This document shows positions 7,987-15,404 of a stretch of 37,126 nucleotides of DNA, piece after piece. The stretch lies in the IMG/VR virus record IMGVR_UViG_3300035698_004436, positions 1 through 37,126 of that record. The stretch is one strand, 5' to 3'. The stretch's first letter is position 1, and each line of letters starts with the position of its first letter. Source of the stretch: a virus. Both the position numbers and the translations under genes were made by a program. Below the pieces are notes generated by a model, which saw only the letters and a list, made by a program, of their open reading frames with translations, was not told where the DNA came from and made no database searches.

Positions 7987-8717
7987 ACAGTATCTTATTT
8001 GGTAATGGCTATTGGGCTAACATCGTTAAAGAGAAAATCGGTAGATTGACAAACCTAGTAGCGGTGGTGGATTCAAAATCAGATATTGATATTCCTGATG
8101 TGGATATAGCTTTTGTCTGCTCATCAACAGCGAGTCATTATGATATAATCAAAAGGTGTTTAGATAAGAATATTAAATACTTATTCTGCACAAAGCCATT
8201 TACTGGTGATTATGAGAAAGCAAAAGAGTTGTTCAATATAGCAAAACGAAAAGATATTAGTATCTTTGTAGATAATTTGTTCTTATTTAGAAAAGAGATA
8301 ACAAACATACAAGTAAAGAGTATGGATCGGATCTCTTTCTACTGGAATAAGCCAGAGATAAGAGAAAGCTTCTTTGACAGCCTACTTTATCATGATTTAT
8401 ATTTATTACTAGAGTGGGGCAGGTCAGATAAATGGAAGGTTACGGGTGGTCATGTATTTGATAATGGGTTGTTTTTGTCTATGAGTAATTCTTATCAAAA
8501 ATGCTGTTTTGAATATCACATACAAAAGACCAATGCCCAGCAAAGTGATAAATGGATTATAATTGACAACTACACATTAGACTTATCTTGCCCTAAGAAT
8601 GACCCATTAGAGGAATGTATTGTTAATATGCTTCAGGGCAATACAGACTATGATTTAAGTAAAAAGATTACATTAGATACATTGAAATTAATGAATAATA
8701 TAAAAAAGCAATTATGA
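7983..8717 (+). CDS. Gfo/Idh/MocA-like sugar oxidoreductase, short
   Basis: The 244-residue protein has an N-terminal NAD(P)-binding fold (LFGNGYW with Gly7 and Gly9), the strand AFVCSSTASHY, and CTKPF (residues 69-73) where the family has the EKP catalytic lysine motif; Lys71 would be that lysine. LLYHDLYLLLEW holds His137 and Asp138, matching the family's conserved HD pair in the substrate domain. Typical members are 330-350 residues, so the C-terminal sheet domain is reduced. Such enzymes oxidise or reduce sugars or cyclitols. Its neighbours on both sides overlap it by four bases. The exact substrate is not predictable. Confidence 0.75.
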   Translation: MNSILFGNGYWANIVKEKIGRLTNLVAVVDSKSDIDIPDVDIAFVCSSTASHYDIIKRCLDKNIKYLFCTKPFTGDYEKAKELFNIAKRKDISIFVDNLFLFRKEITNIQVKSMDRISFYWNKPEIRESFFDSLLYHDLYLLLEWGRSDKWKVTGGHVFDNGLFLSMSNSYQKCCFEYHIQKTNAQQSDKWIIIDNYTLDLSCPKNDPLEECIVNMLQGNTDYDLSKKITLDTLKLMNNIKKQL

Positions 8718-9247
8718 AAATCAATCCATATTACACACATCAAAAGTATTTAACAAAAGAGTTAAGTAAATTAGATTACAGAAAACCAGTAAGGGTATTA
8801 GAGTTTGGTATAGGTGATGGTAGCTCCTCTATCTTCTCTGATTTCACACAACGCTATTCTAATTTAGAGGCACACTCCTATGAAAGTGATTTGTCGTGGC
8901 ATCATAATATGTCTAAGAAATACGCTACCAAAAACTATAACTTTCATCATGTCGATTCGTGGGATGAATTAGTAAAAGACAATAAGTCATTAACTCATAT
9001 GTATGATTTGGTTTTTGTCGATACAGACCCATTTCAGTCGAGAATAGATATAATTAATCTTGTAAGGAATAATGCTAAAGTAATTATATTACATGACTTT
9101 GGTTTTTATAATAAGGGGGTGATTACTGACCTATGGAGTGTAGGTAATGGTAGTTTTTTCAAAAAGCTACTCGGAAGGGATTTTATTATGGAGCCTAATC
9201 ATGAAATAGACCCCGGTACATTAGTATTAAGAAATAAAAGACTATGA
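8714..9247 (+). CDS. class I SAM-dependent methyltransferase-like protein
   Basis: The 177-residue protein has VRVLEFGIGDGSSSIF, matching the glycine-rich SAM-binding motif I (Glu30, Gly32, Gly34, Gly36), an acidic residue after strand 2 (SYESDL), and DLVFVDTDP (residues 98-106) at motif IV, followed by VIILHDF. This is the pattern of the Methyltransf_24-type sugar O-methyltransferases. It would most plausibly methylate a sugar hydroxyl in the glycan. The protein is somewhat short, with no clear metal triad beyond Asp103 and the HDF aspartate. The methyl acceptor is inferred from context. It overlaps both neighbours by four bases. Confidence 0.65.
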   Translation: MKINPYYTHQKYLTKELSKLDYRKPVRVLEFGIGDGSSSIFSDFTQRYSNLEAHSYESDLSWHHNMSKKYATKNYNFHHVDSWDELVKDNKSLTHMYDLVFVDTDPFQSRIDIINLVRNNAKVIILHDFGFYNKGVITDLWSVGNGSFFKKLLGRDFIMEPNHEIDPGTLVLRNKRL

Positions 9248-9996
9248 TTTCAGCAATGTTAGATGGTGGAATAGGGGCTAGGATGTTTCAGATAGCGACA
9301 ACCTATGCTTTAGCACTCGATAATAACGATGTATGTGCCTTTGACCTGAATATGGGTTCTATCAGTCAGGATCATCTAGCTTCAGAGTACAGAGACAATA
9401 TACTAAGGAACGTAAAAGACTTGCCTGCTAATTGGGTAGCTGAGTCTTATTACCCAGAGCGGAGACATGACTTTGATCCTATCCCTTACAAAAAGAATAT
9501 GATGTTAAAGGGATTCTTTACTAGTGAGAAGTATTTTCAACATCGAAGGAAGGAGATAATAGAGTTATTTAAGTCTATGGAGTATTTTGATTCAAAGTAC
9601 TGGAAAAATAGCGTATCACTTCATGTTCGCAGGGGTGATTATCTTGTTAATGCAAGCCATGTATGTAGTGAGGAATATTATAGGAAAGCCTTAATACATA
9701 TTGATACGATAACACAAATAGATTTTATTTATGTAGTCTCAGATGATATTCCGTGGTGTAAAGAAATATTTAAAGATAAACGTATCTTTTTTATTGAAGG
9801 AGTGCCGGACTATATTGATTTTTATGCACAAACTATTTGTAGTCATAACATTATATCAAACTCGACATTTTCACGTATGGCGACATTTTTAAATGAAAAT
9901 GAAGGTAAGATAGTAATTGCTCCGGCTGTATGGTTTGGTGGCAGTATGGCTCATGAGGCTTTAGATGTATTTGATAATAATTTTATATTTATATAA
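9244..9996 (+). CDS. GT11-like alpha-1,2-fucosyltransferase family protein
   Basis: The 250-residue protein carries the hallmarks of GT11. MLDGGIGARMFQIATTYALA is the N-terminal counterpart of GGLGNQLFQ, GFFTSEKYF (residues 90-98) matches the G-F/Y-x-Q/T-SEKYF block, HVRRGDY (residues 127-133) is the donor-binding motif, and ICSHNIISNSTFS is the conserved C-terminal NSTFS block. Known members move L-fucose from GDP-fucose to a galactose 2-hydroxyl, but relatives may use other 6-deoxy sugars. The normally invariant Asn-Gln of GGLGNQLFQ is replaced by Ala-Arg, which may signal a different donor. The stop overlaps the next start as TAATG. Confidence 0.85.
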   Translation: MISAMLDGGIGARMFQIATTYALALDNNDVCAFDLNMGSISQDHLASEYRDNILRNVKDLPANWVAESYYPERRHDFDPIPYKKNMMLKGFFTSEKYFQHRRKEIIELFKSMEYFDSKYWKNSVSLHVRRGDYLVNASHVCSEEYYRKALIHIDTITQIDFIYVVSDDIPWCKEIFKDKRIFFIEGVPDYIDFYAQTICSHNIISNSTFSRMATFLNENEGKIVIAPAVWFGGSMAHEALDVFDNNFIFI

Positions 9997-10658
9997 TGAA
10001 TGGAATAATTTACGACATGGATGGAGTCATTGCATTGACTGAAGATATGCACAAAAAGGCTTTTAATAAAACAATGGAGACTTATGGGGTACAGTATGAA
10101 GATATGGATTGGGGCAAGTTCATAGGGAGAGGCAATAAGGCAATTCTTACTGAAGTGTTTGCAGATTATTATATTAGTGAGAATGTACACGAATGGGTAT
10201 TAAAATGGGTTGCTAATTATCAACAATTAGTAAAAACGGAAGGTGTTACCGTAGTACCCGGCTTCTTAAAGTTTGACAGGGGTCTTTTATATAAGAAAAT
10301 AATAGCAACTGGGGGACTCAGGAAAAACTCTGAAATAATACTCAATTTACTTAATCTGAATTATGGTATTATATCATCTGAAGACCTTATAAACCCAAAG
10401 CCTGACCCTGAGATATTTATTAAAGCTTCTAAGTCAATAAATGTACCGTATAACGAATGTACGGTATTTGAAGATTCAATACATGGTATTAGGGCTGCAA
10501 AATCGGCAGGGATGAGAGTAGTGGCACTAACTACGACATTCACAAGAGAAGAAATAGAAGCTGAATCACCGGATCTTATCATAGATAATTTTATTAACTT
10601 TAATTATTCGTTTTTTAATAAACGTAATATAATTTACCCTCAATTTGAAGAGAGATGA
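9996..10658 (+). CDS. HAD-superfamily phosphatase/phosphomutase-like protein
   Basis: The 220-residue protein resembles beta-phosphoglucomutase-type HAD enzymes. The nucleophile and acid-base pair are Asp7 and Asp9 in YDMDGV, the motif III lysine is Lys135 in NPKPDPEIF, and the metal-binding acids are Glu159-Asp160 in VFEDSIHGIRAAKSAGM. IIATGG (about residues 102-107) stands at motif II with Thr105. A helical cap lies between residues 15 and 80. Reaction: hydrolysis or internal transfer of a phosphate on a small molecule, here probably a sugar phosphate made for the glycan route. It sits between two fucosyltransferase-like genes, overlapping one base upstream and four bases downstream. Confidence 0.8.
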   Translation: MNGIIYDMDGVIALTEDMHKKAFNKTMETYGVQYEDMDWGKFIGRGNKAILTEVFADYYISENVHEWVLKWVANYQQLVKTEGVTVVPGFLKFDRGLLYKKIIATGGLRKNSEIILNLLNLNYGIISSEDLINPKPDPEIFIKASKSINVPYNECTVFEDSIHGIRAAKSAGMRVVALTTTFTREEIEAESPDLIIDNFINFNYSFFNKRNIIYPQFEER

Positions 10659-11479
10659 AAGTTAAGTTTTATTACCCGTATGGAATCGATATAGATATTG
10701 ACACCAATAAGAGTGCCGAAGTTTATATTGATTGTGTTAATTACGATCCAGTGCCTAAAGACTCAATCAGGATAGTTATTATTGAGGAGCCATTAAAAAG
10801 CCCTTATTATGACTTAATGAGAGCCAGGCGGGACTTATACACACACTTACTGACATTCCATAGTGAGATACTGGAAGAGAACCCAAAGGCTCGTAGATTC
10901 CACTGTACTAATACATGGGTAAAAGGTCACATACCAGGGGAGAAGCTTTTTAATATTTCATATATCGTAGGGGGTAAGAAAAACCCGACAATGGAAGGAT
11001 ATGAATTACGGCATGAGGTATGGAGAAATAGGGATAAGATAATGACTCCGAAACTGTTTTATGTAAGTGGTAATTCCGTCCATTCTCATACATTCGTTCC
11101 CTGGGATGAAGCTCATATCAATCCGCTTGTTTTAGGTGCGTTAAAAGAGCCGTTATTTGATTCAATGTTTCATATAGCTATTGAGAATACATCAATCGAA
11201 AACTACTTTACTGAAAAGGTAATCGACTGCTTCCAAACTCGAACAGTACCTATTTATTACGGGTGTAAGAACATCGGAGAGTTTTTTAATCCTGATGGTA
11301 TTCTTATGGCTAATAATCTGAATGATCTGATAAATATTAGTAATCAAGTATATCCAGACTTATATGATAATATGCTTCCGGCAATGGAAGACAACTATAA
11401 TAGGTCAATGGCATGGGTTGACCATGATGATCAGATAAAAACAGCAGTAACGAAAATAATTAAAGAGGAAGAATTATGA
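10655..11479 (+). CDS. GT10-like alpha-1,3-fucosyltransferase family protein
   Basis: The 274-residue protein shows the GT10 C-terminal signature. FHIAIENTS (residues 172-180) and YFTEK (184-188) lead into TVPIYYG (197-203), then IGEFFNPDGILMANN, matching the fucosyltransferase fENs / YvTEKi / vPVyyG / F.P..fI pattern. GT10 enzymes use GDP-fucose to add alpha-1,3 or 1,4 fucose. Here the N-terminal half is divergent, so another donor is possible. With the GT11-like gene it makes two transferases of fucose-using families in one phage. It is the last obvious glycan gene. Its stop overlaps a 54-residue gene (ATGA, 11476-11479) that leads straight into the head module. Confidence 0.85.
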   Translation: MKVKFYYPYGIDIDIDTNKSAEVYIDCVNYDPVPKDSIRIVIIEEPLKSPYYDLMRARRDLYTHLLTFHSEILEENPKARRFHCTNTWVKGHIPGEKLFNISYIVGGKKNPTMEGYELRHEVWRNRDKIMTPKLFYVSGNSVHSHTFVPWDEAHINPLVLGALKEPLFDSMFHIAIENTSIENYFTEKVIDCFQTRTVPIYYGCKNIGEFFNPDGILMANNLNDLINISNQVYPDLYDNMLPAMEDNYNRSMAWVDHDDQIKTAVTKIIKEEEL

Positions 11480-11640
11480 AAAAACACGCAATAATATATC
11501 TAAAGTGGGTTACTTCCCATTGTGTAGCACGAAACACATCAAGGAATAATATTTGGAGTAACTACTGGCAATTAAATGCAACAGGGGTATTGTATAGCAA
11601 TGATGAGTTATATGACTATTGGGAAAAGATAAATAAATAA
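11476..11640 (+). CDS. 54-residue conserved-looking small protein
   Basis: A short gene bridging the glycan cassette and the head genes. The ATG overlaps the previous stop as ATGA, after an AGAGGAAGAA stretch that may serve as ribosome binding site, and the stop overlaps the next start as TAATG. The peptide begins MKKHAIIYLKWVTSHCVAR and is rich in Trp, Tyr and Asn. There is no membrane segment or recognised domain. The perfect fit between two genes on both sides is the main reason to call it. Function unknown. Confidence 0.65.
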   Translation: MKKHAIIYLKWVTSHCVARNTSRNNIWSNYWQLNATGVLYSNDELYDYWEKINK

Positions 11641-12674
11641 TGGCTGATACATCATTAGAATATAGAGATAAGTTTTTAAAACGACAGCTTCAGTATGACC
11701 GTAAGTTCAGGTTAATATTTAATGATATATCTGACCAATTTTCTCGTTTAGCTAATGATCCTAATGCAAAGTTTACCAAGTCATTCCGATTTAATGGTGT
11801 TATCAATAAGAAGATCGATATTATAATAGAGTCGTTACATTCACAAACACTGGCATTAACTGAATCAGAAATTAAGAAGGCTTGGGGTTTATCGAATAGT
11901 AAAAATGATGTAATAGTAAAAGACTACCTAAAAACTATCACCGAGATAAAGACGGCACAATCAGCAGCTTATTTTATGCCTAATATCCCAGCTTTAGAAG
12001 CGTTTATATCAGGCACGCATGGGGTAGAAACACTATCATCAACTATCTGGGAATATGCAGCTCAGATGCGTGGTGAATTACAAATACATTTAGGATTAGG
12101 TCTGATGAATGGTGATTCGGCTCCGGTTATATCAAGACGGATCAGACAGTACATGAAAGACCCGGAAGCATATTTTAGGAGGGTACGAGATAAGAATGGT
12201 AAACTGGTAGCATCAAAGGCAATGAAAGCTAATGCACCCGGACAAGGTAAATATAACAGTGCTTTCAAAAATGCCATGCGTGTAGCCCGTACAAATACGA
12301 ATCAGGCTTATCTTATGGCAGATCATCTACGGTGGTTACAACTTGACATGGTTATTGGGGTTAAGGTTTCCTTATCAGCCCAGCACGTAATATTTGACAT
12401 TTGCGATCATCTTGCAGCGATATATCCTAAAATATTTATCTTTATAGGCTGGCATCCACAATGCCTATGTCATGCTACTGCGATACTTATGCCTAAAAGC
12501 GATTTTAACGCCTATTTAACGGGTTCAGGATCGCTTAAGGCAAAACAGATCACTAAAATGCCTGAGAACTTTAAAACGTACATGAAAGACAATTATGAAC
12601 GATATGAGGGTTATAAAAGTACACCTTATTTCATACAAGACAATCAAGCAGTAATTAATAATATAGTAAAATGA
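11640..12674 (+). CDS. phage minor head / head morphogenesis protein
   Basis: The 344-residue protein resembles the SPP1 gp7 / Mu gpF minor head family. The helical first part is followed by RVARTNTNQAYLMADHLRW (about residues 214-232), equivalent to the ARTE/ART-type motif, and by a Cys/His-containing end. That end is CDHLAAIYPKIFIFIGWHPQ and then CLCHATAI, matching the family's C-x(n)-HPxCxC pattern. Such proteins sit near the portal inside the procapsid and help assembly or DNA ejection. In most phages this gene directly follows the portal gene; here about 11 kb of glycan genes precede it. TAATG overlap upstream and ATGA overlap downstream. Confidence 0.82.
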   Translation: MADTSLEYRDKFLKRQLQYDRKFRLIFNDISDQFSRLANDPNAKFTKSFRFNGVINKKIDIIIESLHSQTLALTESEIKKAWGLSNSKNDVIVKDYLKTITEIKTAQSAAYFMPNIPALEAFISGTHGVETLSSTIWEYAAQMRGELQIHLGLGLMNGDSAPVISRRIRQYMKDPEAYFRRVRDKNGKLVASKAMKANAPGQGKYNSAFKNAMRVARTNTNQAYLMADHLRWLQLDMVIGVKVSLSAQHVIFDICDHLAAIYPKIFIFIGWHPQCLCHATAILMPKSDFNAYLTGSGSLKAKQITKMPENFKTYMKDNYERYEGYKSTPYFIQDNQAVINNIVK

Positions 12675-12901
12675 TCTATTCCGCTTTAGAATACTCAAAG
12701 ATATTCCGCTTTTGTGGGGATTTTGTATCTGCAATGACTATAAAGAGACGATGCAAGAACGGATTACTTAAGCCGGGACACGTAGCAACAAAACTACCTG
12801 GTAAAACTGGTGGGTGGATTATTGAAGTGCCGGATAGGCCTATTCAGCCTATCATAAAGGACAAAAAGTCATCTATGAGTACAGGAAGTTTTCATTGGTA
12901 G
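12671..12901 (+). CDS. small winged-helix/excisionase-like DNA-binding protein
   Basis: The 76-residue protein has a helix-turn-helix look. YSKIFRFCGDFVSAMTIKRR fits the first helices and recognition helix, NGLLKPGHVATKLPGKTGGW the wing, as in MerR or excisionase-like folds; the C-terminal tail is polar. It could regulate transcription, for instance of the divergent minus-strand island, but that is a guess. The ATG overlaps the minor head stop as ATGA. The gene ends immediately before a terminator hairpin, so it closes the plus-strand operon that begins with the glycan genes. Confidence 0.55.
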   Translation: MIYSALEYSKIFRFCGDFVSAMTIKRRCKNGLLKPGHVATKLPGKTGGWIIEVPDRPIQPIIKDKKSSMSTGSFHW

Positions 12902-12926
12902 AAAAAACCCCTTATTTCTAAGGGGT
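12902..12926 (-). terminator. intrinsic terminator of the minus-strand gene pair, possibly bidirectional
   Basis: Inverted repeat ACCCCTTA / TAAGGGGT with a four-base TTTC loop at 12907-12926. On the minus strand it is followed by a run of six T (complement of 12902-12907), the classical layout. On the plus strand the stem is followed only by ATTCC, so plus-strand termination would be weaker. It separates the convergent ends of the genes at 12901 (+) and 12951 (-). Confidence 0.85.
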
Positions 12927-12950
12927 ATTCCAAAAAACGGACTATTACTA

Positions 12951-13211
12951 TTATTTATTTTCTTCAATAGGTGGATTATCAAAAGCCTTTGCTTCGACAA
13001 TTCTTAACTCTACCTTTCTGACATTACCAGATAGTGACTGTTCGAGTTCTGCTCTCTTTATCTCGAGTGCATAAGTTCTATTCATACCATCAAGGGCGTG
13101 GGATGCCTGCTCTGCTTTTTCGATTGTTACTTCGTCACCCATTATTTTCTCGTAAAGATCAGAATATGAATGATAAATTGATTTCTGATTAACTGGCTTC
13201 ATTACTTTCAT
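12951..13211 (-). CDS. small coiled-coil-like hypothetical protein
   Basis: The 86-residue protein begins MKVMKPVNQ; a second in-frame ATG at 13204-13202 would remove three residues, and both overlap the preceding gene. The middle is strongly charged and probably helical (ASHALDGMNRTYALEIKRAE). Small proteins of this look occur in Bacteroidota phages, but I know of no function. It is second in a two-gene minus-strand unit and overlaps the upstream repeat-protein gene by 23 bases. It is followed by a good terminator. The pair looks like an independently expressed insertion in the head module. Confidence 0.65.
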   Translation of the reverse strand: MKVMKPVNQKSIYHSYSDLYEKIMGDEVTIEKAEQASHALDGMNRTYALEIKRAELEQSLSGNVRKVELRIVEAKAFDNPPIEENK

Positions 13212-13965
13212 CTTTTTTGGTTTTTAGTAAACGTTTAATTCTTATTTGTTCTCTATATGATTCTATTAAGTCTGTAGGAGGAATTTTAATATTAAATCTT
13301 ACTTTTAACTGTGACTTAATATATGAATCCACTAATTTCTCTACACGCTCCTTATTTCTTTTGTTATAATAATCTTTATGTAATTCATAATATTCTTTTG
13401 CCCGCTTACCGATTTCCTCTTTATACAATCTATAATATTCTTTTAGATATTCTCTAAGACGATATTTATTAAATTTTTGATATTCTTTCTGATATTCTGC
13501 AATAATATCTTTATGTAATTTACGATATTCTTTTTGCCATTCTGTAATATGATCTCTATGTAATTCATGATATTTTTTGCCATTCTCCTTATGGCGCTCT
13601 TTATTCGATTCGTAATATTCTTTACGTTTTTCTTTATGATATTCTTTATTTAATTCATAATATTTTTTACTATTTTCTTTAAGACGATCTCTGTTTAATT
13701 CACGATATTCCTTATGATATTTTTTGCTATGTTCTTTGTGTGATTCACGCCATTTTTTATTATGTTCTTTATAATAATCTTTATTATTTTGATAGCGTTC
13801 TTTTCTTTCCTCTATAAGATGGCCTTTATTTAATTTTTGATATTCTTTCTGATATTCCTTAAAGCATTTTTTGCATGTATGTAAATACCCATACAAAGAT
13901 CTTTTGTTTTTCCAAAACTCCTCAATCTCTTTCTCTTCTCCGCACTTTTTACAAATTCGTTTCAT
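13189..13965 (-). CDS. zinc-knuckle protein with eleven 15-residue repeats
   Basis: The 258-residue protein has three parts. Residues 1-39 form a Cys4 zinc knuckle (Cys5-x2-Cys8 and Cys31-x2-Cys34) like that at the N-terminus of endonuclease VII / HNH-type phage proteins. Residues 40-204 are eleven consecutive 15-residue repeats of the type KEYYELNKEYHKEKR, with Lys-Glu-Tyr at positions 1-3 and Asn or His-Lys at positions 7-8. Residues 205-258 form a small conserved-looking tail (VDSYIKSQLKVRFNIKIPP, then LIESYREQIRIKR) that I have seen with the same knuckle in other phage proteins. No nuclease active site is visible. The repeats are probably long charged helices that could bind nucleic acid. 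Function unknown. Minus strand, transcribed against all its neighbours. Confidence 0.82.
   Translation of the reverse strand: MKRICKKCGEEKEIEEFWKNKRSLYGYLHTCKKCFKEYQKEYQKLNKGHLIEERKERYQNNKDYYKEHNKKWRESHKEHSKKYHKEYRELNRDRLKENSKKYYELNKEYHKEKRKEYYESNKERHKENGKKYHELHRDHITEWQKEYRKLHKDIIAEYQKEYQKFNKYRLREYLKEYYRLYKEEIGKRAKEYYELHKDYYNKRNKERVEKLVDSYIKSQLKVRFNIKIPPTDLIESYREQIRIKRLLKTKKDESNEAS
13345..13848 (-). repeat. 45-bp tandem coding repeats (15-residue units)
   Basis: DNA encoding eleven 15-residue units of the zinc-knuckle protein. Units differ at many third positions and at several residues, but all keep the 45-base period, so this is an old protein-level repeat and not a fresh tandem duplication. 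TTCTTTATGTAATTCATAAT-type segments recur on the plus strand at that period. Limits are approximate. Confidence 0.7.
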
Positions 13966-13987
13966 TGGGTTTAATAAATAATTTCAA

Positions 13988-13995
13988 CAAATATA
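13988..13995 (-). promoter_or_regulatory. candidate -7 element (TATATTTG) for the minus-strand pair
   Basis: Reading the minus strand, TATATTTG fits the Bacteroidota -7 consensus TAnnTTTG and lies about 23 bases upstream of the ATG at 13965. I see no good TTTG at the -33 position. The intergenic region is AT-rich, so chance matches are likely. Confidence 0.4.
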
Positions 13996-14069
13996 ATAAA
14001 TGATTTATTAAGAAAACATGATAAAAGCCATGTTTAGTGTTTTAATTTAAACAAAGGTAAACAAAATAA

Positions 14070-14101
14070 TTTTATTAACAAATATATTGTATTTACATTT
14101 G
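14070..14101 (+). promoter_or_regulatory. candidate promoter for the scaffold-capsid operon
   Basis: TACATTTG at 14094-14101 matches TAnnTTTG. Twenty bases upstream is TTTT (14070-14073), a three-of-four match to TTTG. The start codon of the scaffold-like gene is 24 bases downstream. This divergent intergenic region (13966-14125) is the only place where a promoter for the head operon could lie, since the genes upstream run the other way. Confidence 0.45.
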
Positions 14102-14125
14102 TATTATACAATATAATATCCATAT

Positions 14126-14797
14126 ATGAAAGACAAAATTATTGCGTTCCTGAAATCGAAATTAACCGGGGTCAGTGAATCATTTTTATCAGGGGTTGCT
14201 GAAACATTCAGTAAAACCGTAAAAGAAGAAAAAGACATTGAGACCACATTCACAGATGGGATCATAGAAACACTCAAGTACTCTGCAACACAACTTCAAG
14301 TCGAAGGCGACCGCAGGGCTACCGAAGCTCAAAAGACAGCTTTAAAGAATTACCAGGAAAAGTACGGACTCAACGAAGATGGCACTCCAATAAAGAAGGT
14401 TATCAAACCAGAGGACATTAAACCTGATCCGAACGAGCCAGCATGGTTTACTGCTTACAAAAAAGAACAAACCGAATCACTTAATGGACTCAAATCGGAA
14501 TTTGAAACACAGAAGAAGGAAAAGACTTCAGCGACCTTATCTAAAAGGGTAAGAGAACATGAAAAACTGAAGGATATTCCAGCATCCTATTTTAAAGGGC
14601 GTAATCTGACACCAAAATCAGAGGACGAAATCGATCAACTAGTGACATCTATTGAAACCGATTATAATGGTTTTAAACAAGAGATGGCAGAAAAGGGGGT
14701 TATTCTTAATACTCCACCAGCGGGAGGTGGCCAGACAGATGACAAGTCAACTATTAAAGACTATCTGGATGAAAAGTTCTCGGAAGAATCTAAATAA
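14126..14797 (+). CDS. probable capsid scaffolding protein
   Basis: The 223-residue protein is highly charged, Lys/Glu-rich and predicted helical, without Cys. It has an N-terminal amphipathic segment (IIAFLKSKLTGVSESFLSGV), a proline-rich break (IKPEDIKPDPNEPAWF, about residues 93-108), a long coiled-coil-like stretch after it, and a disordered GGGQTDDKS linker before a short C-terminal acidic helix. That composition, and its position two genes before the major capsid gene, is what scaffolding proteins look like. No sequence family is recognised with certainty. It is first in the structural operon after the divergent promoter region. Confidence 0.6.
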   Translation: MKDKIIAFLKSKLTGVSESFLSGVAETFSKTVKEEKDIETTFTDGIIETLKYSATQLQVEGDRRATEAQKTALKNYQEKYGLNEDGTPIKKVIKPEDIKPDPNEPAWFTAYKKEQTESLNGLKSEFETQKKEKTSATLSKRVREHEKLKDIPASYFKGRNLTPKSEDEIDQLVTSIETDYNGFKQEMAEKGVILNTPPAGGGQTDDKSTIKDYLDEKFSEESK

Positions 14798-14812
14798 TAA
14801 AAACGAATAATT

Positions 14813-15385
14813 ATGCAAGTAACATCAACAACAGATACCGAAAGGAATTTAGCCGTTGAGCTGATTCTTGAGGATATTCCGGGAGGAGGGGTAGTCGAAA
14901 ATGATGACTTCCCTACATCGTCCAGTGGAATGAAAGCTGGTGCATTGTTAGGTAAGGCTTCCGATGGGATCTATCACCTTACAAAGACCGCAATGGTAAA
15001 CGTTGCACTATCAACAGACGACTCAGATGTGATAGTCCACAACAATCATGAATTTATAGTGGGCGACTATTTAACAATTCCATCACTGGCATCATCGGGA
15101 GTAATAATCACCGCCATTGCTGCATCTGGAGCAGGTCTCGACTTAATTACAGCTACATGGGAAGGACCAGACGTTGCAGCAAGTGGGCTTCTAGTAGCTG
15201 GCTCCGGCATTGGAGCTTGTCCAATGAAATATCCTCCAACTGTTATATCATCTAATTCATTTAGTTTAGATGATGATAATACAGGTTGCGGACTTATGGT
15301 TCGTGGTAGAGTTGTTAAGAGTCTACAGCCATATTATACGGATGCAACTCTTAGAGCATTGTTTCCTTTAGTTCGTTTTGTATAA
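14813..15385 (+). CDS. probable capsid decoration/structural protein
   Basis: The 190-residue protein is rich in Ala, Ser, Gly, Thr and Val, with alternating beta-type segments and no charged helices. It contains DSDVIVHNNHEFIVGDYLTI and a run of small residues around VIITAIAASGAGLDLITATW. Position between scaffold and major capsid protein is the usual place of a decoration protein or head fibre. It carries two Ala-Ser-Gly tripeptides and several Ser-Ser-Gly or Gly-Ser-Gly variants. I cannot assign a family. Confidence 0.55.
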   Translation: MQVTSTTDTERNLAVELILEDIPGGGVVENDDFPTSSSGMKAGALLGKASDGIYHLTKTAMVNVALSTDDSDVIVHNNHEFIVGDYLTIPSLASSGVIITAIAASGAGLDLITATWEGPDVAASGLLVAGSGIGACPMKYPPTVISSNSFSLDDDNTGCGLMVRGRVVKSLQPYYTDATLRALFPLVRFV

Positions 15386-15404
15386 CTATTAAAAACTAGA
15401 AAGA

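Noticed and set aside
1-11479. Glycan cassette as a recent transposon insertion or host contamination
   Set aside because: No transposase, terminal repeats or target duplication; base composition looks like that of the phage genes, a typical phage protein (1185-1565) lies within it, and it overlaps the head genes.
13345-13848. Regular 45-base repeats resembling a CRISPR array
   Set aside because: The repeats are in frame, encode a 15-residue protein repeat, vary in sequence, and have no unique spacers.
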